The position numbers were made by a program, and so were the translations under genes. Shown in pieces: positions 35,810-47,942 of a stretch of DNA of 64,000 bases. The stretch's first letter is position 1; each line of letters opens with the position of its first letter. The notes under the pieces were generated by a model that was not told where the DNA came from, did not search any database, and saw only the letters and a list, made by a program, of their open reading frames with translations. The stretch is from Kalmusia sp. IMI 367209 (Eukaryota > Ascomycota > Dothideomycetes > Pleosporales > Didymosphaeriaceae). Location of the stretch: assembly GCA_027946365.1 (NCBI GenBank), contig JAPEUQ010000001.1:930001-994000 (forward strand), given 5' to 3'.

Positions 35810-38800
35810 ATGGTCAGTAAGAACCTTGCTATTGCTTTGAAGCATAAAGAGATCCTGGAAGAGTTGGGGAGTCGAGAGCCAGCCACTACTCTTGAGGCGC
35901 AGGCAGTCCTCGAGAGTATACGGATTGCAAAAGGCTATCTTGACGAAGAGACGCTGCAGGATTTGTATACAATCCGGGATAGAAGTCGCCGAACGATCCT
36001 AGATCTTGTGGAAAAAAGCAGGGAGACAGAAGCTGCCTATACTAAGAGGTCAGTGTCCCTTCAACATCCTAACAATAAAAGCATATCACTTAAAAACTCT
36101 CAGCATCTCAGAACAGCTATACTCGTCCAGATATCGCTTCCTTTATGAATTAATACAAAATGCCGATGACTCGAACTATTCCAAAGCTCGACAGACGGGC
36201 GACGCCCCTTTCCTGAGATTCAAAATCACGCCAACCACCTTTGTTGCCGAGACAAACGAGAACGGTTTCACGCGCGCCAATGTTGAAGCCATATGTGCTA
36301 CAGGGAAAAGTTCCAAGAAAGCTACAGCTTTAGACAATCACATTGGTGAGAAGGGCTTTGGCTTCAAATCAGTCTTCTCTATCTCTGACGAGGTGCTTGT
36401 GCAATCTGGAATTTGGTCATTCCGATTTCAACACAAACGAGGAGAAGACGGCCTAGGAATGGTGACACCTCGAGAACTTGCCCCTGCATTGTTACCCGTC
36501 GGCATTGCCACAAGAATAACACTCAACCTGTCACAATCTGAAGACATCAATTGTCAACGCCTACTTGATGAGATCGTGAAGATCCCAGACACTACACTCT
36601 TACACCTTCACAATCTGCATAGGATCGAGATCTGGAAGTCAGACAGTGATCGATTATCCACAATTGGAATCTGCAGGAGCTCCACCAATCTTTGCAAATG
36701 GGCAACAGCAACATTGATCAAAACTTGTGTGGATAACGGGGATGAAACGACTCAAGAAAGCCTATTCTACACTTTTAAGCACAAAGTCACGTCTATGCCG
36801 CAAGACAACCACCGCCGCGATCGCACCAGCGCAGAGGTTGAACTAGCCTTTCCGATACATACAGACACCCAGAAACCCAAACTGTCTCTGTCGGGCCAGC
36901 ATGTGTATGCTTACTTGCCATTGTACCAGCTACCAATTCAGGTAAGTTATTTCTACCGAGACAGAAGAGAAAGATTAAGTACTTTTAACTTCTTTACTAT
37001 GTGCTCTGGGGTAAATTAGCGCACAATACATCCTCAATACTGCCCCCGCCACTGTACAATAATCTGACAGCCTGCAGTTCATTATACAATCCGATTTCAT
37101 AACATCTGCAAGCCGCGAGAGCGTAATTGAATGCGCCTGGAACGATGCCCTTCGGAACGCTGTTGCGGTAACTTTTTGCGATGCCATTACAGCCTTCGCT
37201 AATAGCTTTCATCCTTTGAGGCACTCCTGGCTCGACTATCTTCCGAAGGAAGAGATGCGCAATAGTTTTTGGCAACCCCTCTACCCGTCAATCACGTCAA
37301 GACTGCGAAATATGCCTGTATTACAAACGTGGCAAGGCCGACTGTTCAAACTTCCCACCCAGTTGTGTGCACTCCCAGCCATATGCGTATACAGAGACAA
37401 CCCTATTTTCAAAGACCTTTCAGACGAGATCTACCTGTCCCAGGAGTATGGCTATCGGCAACATAATCTGTTGAGTGATCTTGGATTGAAAACTATCAAC
37501 TGGAACCAAATTTTGTCACGAATCGAAGCAGATCTTGTGAGCTCGGACTCTAGGGTCAAAAATTACTCAAAAAGGGACTCGTGGCATGTAGCCTGTTCTA
37601 AGATGATCGTACATGCCTACAGATCAGGAGACGAAGCGCTACGCCAACGAATCAAAAGACTAGCCATCATTCCAATCAATAATGGAAAATCATGGACCGG
37701 TGCACCAGGCATATTGCCTGGCAGGGTTGATAACATATACTTTCCAACAACTGAAGGTATTGAAATACCCAGAGCCATCGGATTGCATATGGTAGACGTT
37801 ATCGCTTCTAGACTCAGTACGCGCAAAGAACTCTTTCGGTTATTGGGGGTTAAAGAGTGCCCCAAAGAGGAGGTTCTCTCACGAATTGAACTAGCTCATA
37901 AAGGATCCAGAAGTCCATTGCTACGTTCGGACCTGCTTACAGAATTTCGGTATTTGTTCAATTTTCATTCGCAGCCTACATTGATCAAGTCTTGGATTCA
38001 GGTCTCTACAGAACCTTCATCGAGACATTCGACCTCTGATCCGCTTTATTTCCTGTCTGACAGCGAATACGATACTCAGAGTCTTCTTCCGAGCAGCTTC
38101 AGGACTGAAGACCGATGGGATGGCGTAGCCTATTTTGTTCATAGTGAAGTGGTCGCGATGGAGTCCCCTCTTACTCACCGCCACGGTTTTTCTTGGAAAA
38201 AGTGGCTGCAACTTGCTACGGGCGCGCGGTATTACCCCCCACTTGTACAGTCCGGTACAATGTTTAGACCCCAACTTTCAAAGACATTACTTGCGGTATT
38301 GGAATCTAGTCCTCACAAGTTTTTGGGTATGCTAAGAGCACATTGGAATGAGTATAAATGGGACCTACATGCTGTCAGAAAGCAACTCATGCAAATAGAA
38401 GTCCCTTGCATTTCGGGAAAGGATACAAGGATACAAGACTGCTATTTGCCGACCACCGAGATCATAGCGAAACTAAAATCCTTGCACGCTGAGGATTGTG
38501 TATCGGTATTGGAGCTCCCTGCACCATGGGATGAAGGAAGTAGACTCGAGTGGGCGTTCCTGTGCGAGCTAGCCGTTGAGTCACAGATTGATCTGAGATT
38601 TTATGTGACTATCCACAAAGAACTTCCATCGCGCAACAGAAATGATTGGAATGAAACGTCCAAGTCGAGCTTAATGGAGTTATATACTGATATGGCCGGC
38701 CTTACAACCGCGAAGTTTTCCTCGTATCTTAGGTGGGTCTTACGCGAGCAATATTGGGAATTTACTAACATGGAAAAGAAGCGAGATTTCCTCACATGGA

Positions 38801-41386
38801 GGGATCGGTCATTTTCCAGTCGGTTCGAACTTTCCGGAATTTAAGGAACTAGCGAAATGTGTTTGGGAGGGACCTGGGTTTATGAACTTGAAGACTCCGT
38901 TAAAGCAGCACTATGGCCATGAACAGACACTCGAGACTTTCTTCAAAACTTTTCTCAACATACCAGATTATAGCCTAAACGACATAATCGAAGAGTTGGA
39001 ATTTCTTGACGGATGTGAAGAAAGCCCTTGGGAAGAGATTTATGGGTTTCTAAACGACAACGTACACACCCATTCAGATTGGCAACGAGTCAGGTAAACA
39101 ATCAACAATAGCCCGGTAATCTGCTTTGATGTAAACTAACGAAATTACAGAGGAGTGTTCATGGGGAAAAAGCTTATCCGGGGACTCAATAGTAAGATGC
39201 ACACATTATCGACTTGCCTGTGGATTAGCCCCTTCCCGCTTGCAAATTATGTGGAGCTATCGCGTATCTATCCAGATCTTGAAGACTTTTTCGTCAATCA
39301 TCTCCTAGTTAAGAAGGCCAACCCTAGCATGCTCATCGACGAGATCAAGAAGATGACCAAAGAGCATCCACCGCAGATTGGGCGCCTCCGAGAACGTTTG
39401 ATCGATATCGGTGGGCTGATCATCAAGACTGGTGTTGATGATACGACAGCAAGGGCGCTGAAAGGCCTTGAAGAAGTCAAATTTTTGCCCAAGATCATCA
39501 AGGACGGCACAAGTGTGCTGGTCGGGAAAAATGATGAATTCACCATCAATGACCATAAACGCTTCGGCGAGGCTTTTAAGTCTCATGGCGTCCTGGTTGA
39601 CTTTTCTCTTGAGGAGGGGCATGTGCTCAGTACTCTGTTCAATCATATGGGCTTGAATAATCGGTATCTTTCACAAGCTGTGAAAGAAGAGTCATCTGTC
39701 GGCATGGATGCAATGAAAAGTAACCATCTCACAGAATCATTTAGACCCAAAGCTTATGCTTTGTATTGGTAAGTAAAATACCCTCTTCTACTCAAATATG
39801 CTACGCTGTCATAGTCAGAGAACCGAAGTTTGAGGACTTTGCAACTTTTGTATCATGCATCCTTAGATGACTCGGCTCACAATGCGTCTTTAAAATGTTG
39901 CCCTAGACCTGTATCATGTTGCATTGTTTACGAGGGAGACAAAGGCTAAACATCTTAGCTGCGCGGCATATTATAAAAGCGTTAAAGCTTTACGAAACGA
40001 ACGCGATCTTTTCAATCAGCTGTCGAATGCGGAAATTTTCATCACGGATAGCATTACTACAAACCTGGTCCTTCATTTCAAGGACGGACCGGTCGCAGTT
40101 CACAGTGATCGTCTGGCAGTCCACCATGAGCTTTGCGGCGATCAACTCAGATTCTACGTTCCTAAAGATGAGCGAAAACGCCTTTCCTGCTACCGTTCGC
40201 AGCTACCTAAGCTCGTGGCAGATCTTATGGGGGTCGCGTCAAGTGCGACTCAGGCGATTTTCCAGATATTGAGCCATGATCCGAGTGATCTAGATGACAT
40301 CTTACAGGAGCAGGACATCTCTACTGTGGATTGGATTGAGAATCCGACACTCGCGCCCTCACTAGATGAGAGTCGTGACACGCACGAATCGCCGCGGTCA
40401 CCATATGAGCAGCCCCTTGAGTATATAGAGCATGAAGATTCCGCACAATCATCACCTACGGACTCTCCCGCATCGGCGTCTACAGCAGGTTTAGATGGAA
40501 CGTATCACCGCTCCCTCAATACGCCGTCCGCAAGCACTCCTCGGCCTCCACTATATGATAGACTTGTGGAGCAAGTCATACAAAGTGCATATCGAGCGAG
40601 TAATAGATCACAACGTCCACCATCTAGCGCCGTGCGTCCCATTAACTCCCCGGCAATCGAATACACGGCAAGTCTCGGATTCGATCACGAAGAGACGTTC
40701 GGAAATCGCGATGTAAATGAGATAGCACATGATCGCAGAATTGGCGCAGCAGGTGAAGCTTATGTATGTTTTCACAAGGATGTGCAAACGTGGTTACTTA
40801 TTGATATGTCTTAGGTCTATGAAATGCTCTCTAGCCTTGGTCTTCCAGACTTTAGCCAAGAGAACTGGCGCAGTACCATTCGAGGAGAGCTGAGGACCCA
40901 TTCTCGGTACTCGAATATGAGTGACTGGCTGGGTAGGGAAACCGCTGACATCGTATATACGGACCGCGACGGCAGCTTGACGCGGTACTTGAGGGACAAC
41001 TGCTTCGGCGGCATGCCCGAGGGTATCACTCGAGACCACGATTTTGTTCAGCGACCGCTTGAATATTTTCTTGAAGTCAAGACTACGACTAGTGATTGTC
41101 AGACCAAATTCTTCATGAGCGGGAGTCAGTTCAATCGGGTATGTATGGATCCGCAGTTCACTGGAACCCGAGCAGCTTTTTAAGGAATCTTGCTAACCCA
41201 GAGTAGATGCAAAATTGTGCCGTGCCAGTCTTCGGTAGATTCAGCAAAGTGTATGTAATATTCCGGGTGTTTAACCTTGGAAGTAATACGGGGTTGAAGA
41301 TCTACGTCGATCCGTACAGGTTCCGAGGTCGGCATATTGATTTCGAAGTGAGGACGTGGTACTGTAAAACCAGGGATGAAGTATAA
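35810..41386 (+). CDS. NO VEIN-like protein: sacsin-type GHKL ATPase plus DUF3883 (NOV C-terminal) nuclease-like domain
   Basis: Eight exons: 35810..36048, 36104..36941, 37078..38732, 38779..39093, 39151..39768, 39959..40763, 40815..41138, 41207..41386 (1657 aa, all phases consistent). Residues ~80-210 are a GHKL/HATPase fold of the sacsin/NOV type: RFLYELIQNADD (Mg2+-binding Asn99, Asp101-102), ETNENGF, and IGEKGFGFKSVF (residues 160-171). The large middle is helical and weakly conserved; residues ~1340-1450 are Ser/Pro-rich linker. The C-terminus is the DUF3883/NOV C-terminal domain: GAAGEAYVYEML (~1483-1494), ETADIVY with Asp1535, LEVKTTTSD with Glu1577-x-Lys1579, and Gln-Phe-Asn-Arg. The E...D...ExK order suits a PD-(D/E)xK-like fold. 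The plant NO VEIN founder acts in development; bacterial relatives occur in defence loci. Fungal function unknown. Two introns (136 and 190 bp) are unusually long. Confidence 0.9.
37001..37029 (+). repeat. dispersed motif copy H, inside NOV-like intron 2
   Basis: TGCTCTGGGGTAAATTAGCG within the 136-bp intron 36942-37077. Diverged, but similar to copies G and the sequence at 20133-20150. Confidence 0.35.
39857..39886 (+). repeat. dispersed motif copy I, inside NOV-like intron 5
   Basis: GCATCCTTAGATGACTCGGC then TCACAATGCG, within the 190-bp intron 39769-39958. Confidence 0.4.
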
Positions 41387-41608
41387 GCATGTAGAATTGC
41401 GAATCTTGAAGGAAGTCTTGGTTTTGAGAATGCGAAGATATAGTGATTGTTACAAACTCAAAGAAGTATCATGAAATGTGTTTCCCCAAGTACCTGTATC
41501 ACGCGGAGGATGACTTTTGTGAACATCATGTAATGGTCAAATCGTGCAGGTAGGGAAGAAGTACGAAATGAAACCCTATTCTAATTCTCTAATTCTACCT
41601 CCGTACGC

Positions 41609-41960
41609 TCAGGCACCAGGTGTCCTTCTGCACAGCGGCCTCCCTCTCTCCAACGTGTTGGGATCGCACGTCAACCTCGAATCCTCAATGCACGTCAATT
41701 GCGCACCGCCTACTCATTGTAAGTTCAAATGTTCCTATCCGACCCCCAAAATCACTGTCTCCAAATGGTGCACACTTACAATTATTGATGTTGTCAGGAA
41801 CGCAGCGACCAGTCTGGCCATTAACATTGCAGACGTCCTGCTTCAAGCTTGTGTTTGCGACGCAGCAAGCGCCGTTGGGCACGGGCCGATTGTCGTTTTG
41901 TGGTTTTGGAGCCGCGAGGGCGAGAAGGGGGAAGAAGAGGAGTGAGAGCGTGAACTTCAT
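41609..41960 (-). CDS. small secreted cysteine-rich protein, effector-like
   Basis: Exons on the minus strand 41960..41780 and 41709..41609 (93 aa), with a 70-bp intron whose donor GTAAGT falls inside a cysteine codon. Residues 1-17 are a signal peptide (MKFTLSLLFFPLLALAA). The mature ~76 residues hold eight cysteines, starting with a CC pair (NGACCVANTSLKQDVC, GQTGRC, NNCGAQLTC, SRLTC, RPLC), suggesting four disulfides. Without splicing, the frame loses the last three cysteines, so the spliced model is favoured. The spacing is not that of hydrophobins or CFEM domains. Similar small secreted proteins occur in plant-associated Dothideomycetes, but no function can be assigned. It lies 222 bp tail-to-tail from the NOV-like gene. 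Confidence 0.8.
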
Positions 41961-42795
41961 CGTGGATGTATTGCGGATGCTGAACAAATAATGCACGAGG
42001 GGATAAAATGATGAGCGAATGTTGTGGAAAGAGTGACCGGACCGGCGGTGTATGTAGTTGAATATAGACAGTAGAAAGTAACGGAGCGAGTGAGTGATGT
42101 GGGAGTTAAATTGCGCGATCAAGCAGTCTTTATACTTCACGAGGGATGAGGGAGTGTGCTAAAGACAGTATCTTAAGCATCATGTTAAGGCTCGAATGAG
42201 ACTGGATGCTTCAGCGCCCTGCCTGTTACAGAAAAGAAGAACCTCAGAAGCCTGCCTGAGACGCTTCCATTAAGTTAAGACGGGGCGATTTGCCCGTGCG
42301 CTAGCCTGCGGTGCGGCTAAGCGATCTTGTGGGGAAGGACGAATTGGGAAAGGCACGATAGAAGAACAGGGTGGTAAGGCGCTTGACGACCTACAAAACA
42401 TATTTCGCATGAGTAGGCTGACCGCGGTGTCCCTTCAGTAACATTGAATGATCCCAAACCACACGCTTGAAGGCCAATTATTTCGTATGTATCAAGAGTC
42501 CTGTGCAAACACAGCCCATGATGCCTCCTTGAACTTTTCATTCATCACTATAGAGATGCTTCTGTTCTTTAAAAAAAATTCTTCTTGAGAGAGGCAAGTC
42601 GACGCGAGGTGTGATGAAACTGCGTCTTACCGTGTAGCCGGTGTCAAAACGTAGCGTGAAACGCGACGTTGTACGCTTGAATACCTCGGTCATCGCTGGT
42701 CATCGAACACCTTCTGATGTTCGCGAATGTTGCAGAAAGCATGAAAGCGCGTTCCTGGGTCTGTGCCCAAATATGATGAGCAGTAATGCTGGCGC
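41961..42795. other. intergenic, small secreted protein promoter
   Basis: 835 bp between the start of the small secreted protein gene and the stop of the MFS gene. No gene is seen. Confidence 0.6.
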
Positions 42796-44329
42796 TTATG
42801 GGGCGTAGACTTCCCTCTCTGCATCCTTGCGATCCGCCCTCCGCACAAAAAACAAACTGGTGCACACTGCCGCCAAACAGGCACTCAACAATCCGATGGA
42901 GCACACGTAACTCACTCGATACGTCGGCCCAAACTTTGGCTGATAGATCTGCGGACCCACAATGCGCATGAGCTGACAGCTTGCATTGGTGATGCCAATC
43001 GCTAATCCTGCTGTAGTAGTGCCCTTCGCAGCGCGGATACGCTCCGGCCACATAAGCGCGAAGAATGATTGCGAGGCTGCAGTCGCAATCATAACAAAGA
43101 TATATTTTGCGACTGCGTTCTTGATAGTAATGAGCAAGATGTAACAAACGATCTGGGTGAATTCAACGGCCAGACCGGCGATCCAGGGTGAGAGCCGTTT
43201 AGTGTGGATCAAATAGGCCAGAGAGCACAGGATCACGAATACGAGAGTGAAAGGATGCTGTGATACGTCAGCAAAGAGTGACCTAAGTATGAAAATGACT
43301 AGCCTACCATAGTCATCACCTGGCTTATCGCTGTGTTTGAGATGCCTAGTTCGTAGATCACCGTGGGCAAGACAAACGAAATGCCCCAACCTCCGATACC
43401 GTGTGTAATCCAGATCATCAGGAAGGGAATGAAGGTAGGATCCTTGAACAAAGAGACAGTCTGTTTCCAGCTGAATGTCTTCGCTTTCATAGTAGGGGCC
43501 TGTCCTGGTAGATCATCCAGGACGGCTTGACGTTCTTTCTCGTCTAGAAAAGTGACTGTCTGCGGGAAATTTGGCAGGAAGAAAAATTTGACGACCGCAC
43601 AGAAGATGGCGGGCATACCTTCAAGGATGAAGAGCTACTCTTTGATTAGTAGATGTCCTCTTCAATTCCAAGTCTTACCCATCGCCAACCAGCCAACCCA
43701 CCGGCACCATTCATGAACGATATTACGTACGCTAATAAACCACTTATCGTTCCTGAAAACATGCCGCATGCGTAGAAGAAACCAATCCGCAACGGCAGCC
43801 TCTCCGCCCTGTACCAGAAACTGAAATGGTACAAGACTCCTGGATAGAAACCCGCCTCTGCTACACCTAAGAAGAACCTGCAAGCAAGGATACCGGCATA
43901 GTTCTGTGTTGCACCCTGGCACATGCTGATCACACCCCAAGTCAACATAATTCGTGACATCCAGATGTTGGGGCTAAATCTCTTGAGAGCTAGTGTAGCT
44001 AGTGGTTCGAAAAACATGTAAGGATAGTAGAAGATCGACAGTGCCCATGCCCATTGCGATGATGATAGGTTGCCTAGCTGGCGGCGGATGCCATCACCGG
44101 ATTCGAGGTTGATAATAGCGGAGTTCGAGATGTTGGAGACGTGAATGCGCATAATGAGGTATACAAAAGCGTACCATAAGAGGAGACGCTTATCGACCTT
44201 GCGATGGGCGGCTTTGAGCAGGGTATCGGCGTCAAAATCGTTGTCCAGGCGGCGAATGTTTGATGAAGCGGGCGAAACAGCTTTTTCAGACGATGACAGC
44301 TCTTTCGATGGATCCATTGAGTCCACCAT
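42796..44329 (-). CDS. MFS transporter, allantoate permease-like (ACS family)
   Basis: Exons on the minus strand 44329..43679, 43634..43308, 43257..42796 (479 aa), introns of 44 and 50 bp, both phase 0. The start is ATG 44329; the frame upstream is open but has no ATG. A cytosolic N-tail is followed by the family motif region RKVDKRLLLWYAFVYLIMRI, then IFYYPYMFFEPLATLALKR, RFFLGVAEAGFYPGVLYHFSFWY and a central loop. The second half has ~6 more hydrophobic segments including IWITHGIGGWGISFVLPTVI and SFFALMWPERIRAAKGTTTAG. Twelve TM segments in total. Members import organic anions such as allantoate, nicotinate, tartrate or pantothenate; the substrate here is unknown. Head-to-head with a 2OG oxygenase gene, suggesting joint regulation and a substrate handled by both. 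Confidence 0.92.
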
Positions 44330-44901
44330 TACAGTATGATGCCAAAATTTGTTAGACAGTCTCGCGTGTACCCTGGCGTAGCTCAACCCTCAATGCTGCT
44401 CCAAGCTTCAGGTTTAGTATGGTGTCTTGTGTAAAGTAGACTCCCCGGGGTTATTCAACCGCAAGTCCAACGTCAATGAGCAATGCTCATAGAATAAGCG
44501 GAGGAAGCCATATTATAGCGCTCATGTCCGTTCTGTTAAGGCAGGATGTCGGCCATTCTCTCCATTGATTCGAGTATGCTGTGAGCCCTATACTGTAAAC
44601 GGCTTAACGATAGGCACAACCAGAGATCATTTCCGATATGCGACACATCGCTCCACACAACTAGGAGACCTAGTAACGGTTGTATATACCCGACGAAACA
44701 TATGTTCTCGTTCATGGTGTTGAGGATTCAGTTAGCTGAGCACGACCTCTTGGCATGCTATTGCGTGCTTACAACTCCGCTTTTGGTACGACATCGGCAT
44801 GCATATCGAAATCGTCAACCAAACAATTCGGTATTTCCATATAATATGGCTTTGTAACTGTTGTGTAGAATTTGACCAGTTCTGCACAAAATTGCGCCAT
44901 C
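44330..44901. promoter_or_regulatory. shared divergent promoter, MFS transporter and 2OG oxygenase
   Basis: 572 bp between two divergent ATGs. It contains a palindrome-like CTCCCCGGGG at about 44441-44450, which could be a binding site for a zinc-cluster regulator; no such regulator gene is adjacent. Confidence 0.45.
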
Positions 44902-46109
44902 ATGCCTTCCGCTGTACCACTACCTCTACCCAAATGGGAAAGACCAACCAAGACGCATGAAAAGCTCGATTGGGCTGAAATCAAAGTCATTGATCTGTCT
45001 CGCTTCGACGAGCCGGGAGAGAAGCAAAGGTTGGCAGAGGATTTGAGGGATGCGGTATGCGAATATCCATCTAGAAGTGAAGATTTTGCGGCTAAGATGC
45101 TCTCAGGTCCATAAGACGGGATTCTTTAGCATTACTGGTACTGGACTCACGCAGCAGGAGATCGAGCGCCAGTATGACATTGGGCAGGCCTATTTTGAGC
45201 TTCCGCTAGAAGTCAAAGGCGACCCGAAGTATCGATGTGACTTCACCAAAGGAAACTATTTTGGCTATCGCGCGGTCAGTGGGCGTTTGCAATCTGATTC
45301 GAGGCTTGATGTGCTAATATGTGGTTCAGGCCAACGAGAAGAAGATCATGGGCACTGACGTCCTAGATAACGTTGAATCGGTCAACATCCCAAAATTCAT
45401 CTCGGAAAATGTAAACGAGCCGTTTCAACCTTTTCTCCAGCAGTTCCGTTCCGACATTGAAGATTTTTCGCGGCGGTCCCTGGAAATAGCTGCCAAGGTA
45501 TTTATACTCTTCTCTATCATCCTGGAACTTCCAGAAGATTACTTCTCGAAACAACATCTGTATACAAACCCCAGTGAGGATCATCTCAGGTACATGATTT
45601 ATCGTCCGAGAAGCCAGGAAGATGATGCGAAAGTGCAGAACACTTGGTCCCGTGCTCACACAGACTTTGGTTCTTTGACGCTACTTTGGAGTCAAGATGT
45701 GGCAGGTCTGCAGCTAAAGACTCCTGCCGGGGAATGGAAGTACGTGCCTCCCGTCGACAATGGTATAATTTGCAACGTCGGCGATACGCTTGATTTCTGG
45801 TCCGCGGGATACCTGAAGTCCACAATCCATCGTGTTGTGCGACCACCTTCTGATCAGGTCCATATCCATCGCTTGGGTCTATTCTATTTCGTAAGGCCGG
45901 GCAACGAGGTTGATATCAAGCCTGCGCCATCCCCATTGCTGAAGAGGTTAGGCTTGGTGGGAGAAGATGCGGAGAGCGCGAAACCGGTCCGAGGATTAGA
46001 ATATGTGAGGGAGCGGGTGAAAAATTATCATAATCACAACGATTATGCGGATATGAAAGGGAAGAAGTTCAAGGTAGGAAACCTCGAGATTGAGGATGAG
46101 GCGGCATGA
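44902..46109 (+). CDS. 2-oxoglutarate/Fe(II) dioxygenase, isopenicillin N synthase-like family
   Basis: Exons 44902..45054, 45107..45274, 45330..46109 (366 aa), introns of 52 and 55 bp, both phase 0. The N-terminal DIOX_N part has IKVIDLSRFDEPGEKQ and, across the first intron, DAVHKTGFFSITGTGL. The jelly-roll core carries the iron ligands: AHTDFGSLTLLWS (HxD) and STIHRVV (distal His), then RLGLFYFVRP, where the RxS 2OG-binding motif normally stands (Arg kept, Ser replaced by Gly). GDTLDFWSAGYLKS matches the family GD...WSNG.. block. The enzyme is probably cytosolic and hydroxylates or desaturates a small molecule. Its divergent pairing with an organic-anion transporter suggests catabolism or modification of an imported compound. 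Confidence 0.9.
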
Positions 46110-47942
46110 GTTGGCTTGTCCCTCACACCTGCTGTGGGCCAGACTGGACCAACCGCAGAACATGAGTGCTTGTGAAATCAAAACAGAGCAAAAGGGGGCT
46201 CTGATATAGAGTGTTAGGGGAAAGTGTGAATATTTTATGTTTATAAAAAATCTCTGGGATGCATAAAGCGCCGGAAATCTGGTTACGACACTGTATCACG
46301 GAGCAACATCTCATCAACAAACTATCAACATGAAGTCGATGTGCATACTGGTTATCTGCAAGCATATCGCTGCGAATGTTTTCCTGGATAGTCCTCGATA
46401 GTGAAGGCTGTGTTGCACTTAATGCGATTAGGCGCCTTGACAAAAATAGAACAAAAAATACTTGAAGACATTATTCAGATAATTGGATCAGCTGCGTGTA
46501 TTCACTTCGTGGAAACGTCAAAACATTGATCATAGAGCGTTTGAATCAGCTCAAATGCCATAATCGCTGGCCCAGAGATACGTAGGTAGAGAAAAGGAGA
46601 TAGAATGAGGATAGAGGTTAGCTCGATGATTACCTCTCATCCCTTCGGCCCGCACCGCTAGCGCGTAGCCACACCCCAATCGCTCCTTCCCGTCCATCCT
46701 CCATCGTGACACTCCCACACATTCTACTGCAGGCTGAAACACCTCACCTCACTTCACGACTACGAAACGGTCCGATAATACGGGTTCCTTGCATATCTTC
46801 AATCAGCAGGTGCCACTCCCGCCTGCACCGAGTATATCGATCGCTAACCTGACGCTCCTGATGTGACATTCCGAGCTTCCCTTTCAAGCGATAAAAACGC
46901 AAAGCACCGAGCACCGAAGTTGAGGAGAGAACCGCAAATCTCTATCTTAAGGTAGTGTATCGGGCGTTGAATAGGAAAGTGTAACACCCAGCGTACAGGC
47001 GTACACTATTCCCCATGTAGATGCATCCTTGCCCTCGGTACCTCGCCTCGCCCCCACATTCTGCACGTCTGACCTCAACTACCGGCATCCTTGCGCGACG
47101 ATACACCTCCCTTTCTATATACTGACCATTGGCATCTCCGCTCAACGTCTTGGTCCCCGAAGCCCAAGGCTCAACCATCGTGATGAACATGCTACCTGGC
47201 CGCGAACACTTGGCCCAAAGCGGCGCCTTCCGCCCTGCTTACGTTCCCCATCCAGAACATCCCCTGCGAAACAAATAAGTCCATTCCCAATCAATCATCC
47301 ATTGCACGAGAAAGCGGGGACCTTCCCTCATTGAGCCAGCCTTGCAGACGAGCACAATGACCGGGAACGCATGTCCAGTGCGTTTTGCCCTGCCCTGTGG
47401 AGGTCGTCTTACCACACGCCCGTCTAGCCCAATGCAATCCTAGACACTTACCTGGTCTACGCGCCATCTATACATATCGTACATACACGGTACGTACAGT
47501 TTGGATACTCTTCCCTATCCAACCACAAATAGTCCCCCCGCCCCAGCCCAAATGGAGCTGCGACGCCCTCGCCTACGTCTGTCCGTAGGCCGGCCACCTC
47601 CTTGCGGCACGTCCGTTTCTACTCTCCGTAGCCCGGTGTACCCGTAACGGGCCTTGGTACCGTTCGCTAGGGTAAGGCTTAAGGCTGCATATGTACTGCA
47701 GCTGTTTACTAGTCGACCCCTACGCACACAGCCTGGCGTATATTGCGTGTGGGAGTACAAACCATTGTCCCGGATCTGAGGGGGACCTTTACATTCGTTT
47801 AAGAGTTGGACCTGTCCCGCGTCAGGCATTGTCATCCTTTCGATTTGAAGCGTTGTTGCTCCTTTGCCGTTGCTCCTTCGTCGTTTGTTGCGGAAGCTAG
47901 TGCACGACCGAATACCTGGAGCTTTCGCATACTGTAGGAGCA
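46110..47942. other. intergenic, no gene seen
   Basis: 1.8 kb between two plus-strand genes. ORFs at 47.0-47.9 kb on both strands overlap each other and are Arg/Pro/Cys-rich with non-ATG starts, so I reject them. The right part is the 7TM gene promoter. Confidence 0.55.

Noticed and set aside
33546..46109. One cluster joining aldoxime dehydratase, 2OG oxygenase and MFS carrier
   Set aside because: The enzymes are separated by the NOV-like and small secreted protein genes and share no evident pathway; only the divergent MFS/2OG pair is supported by layout.
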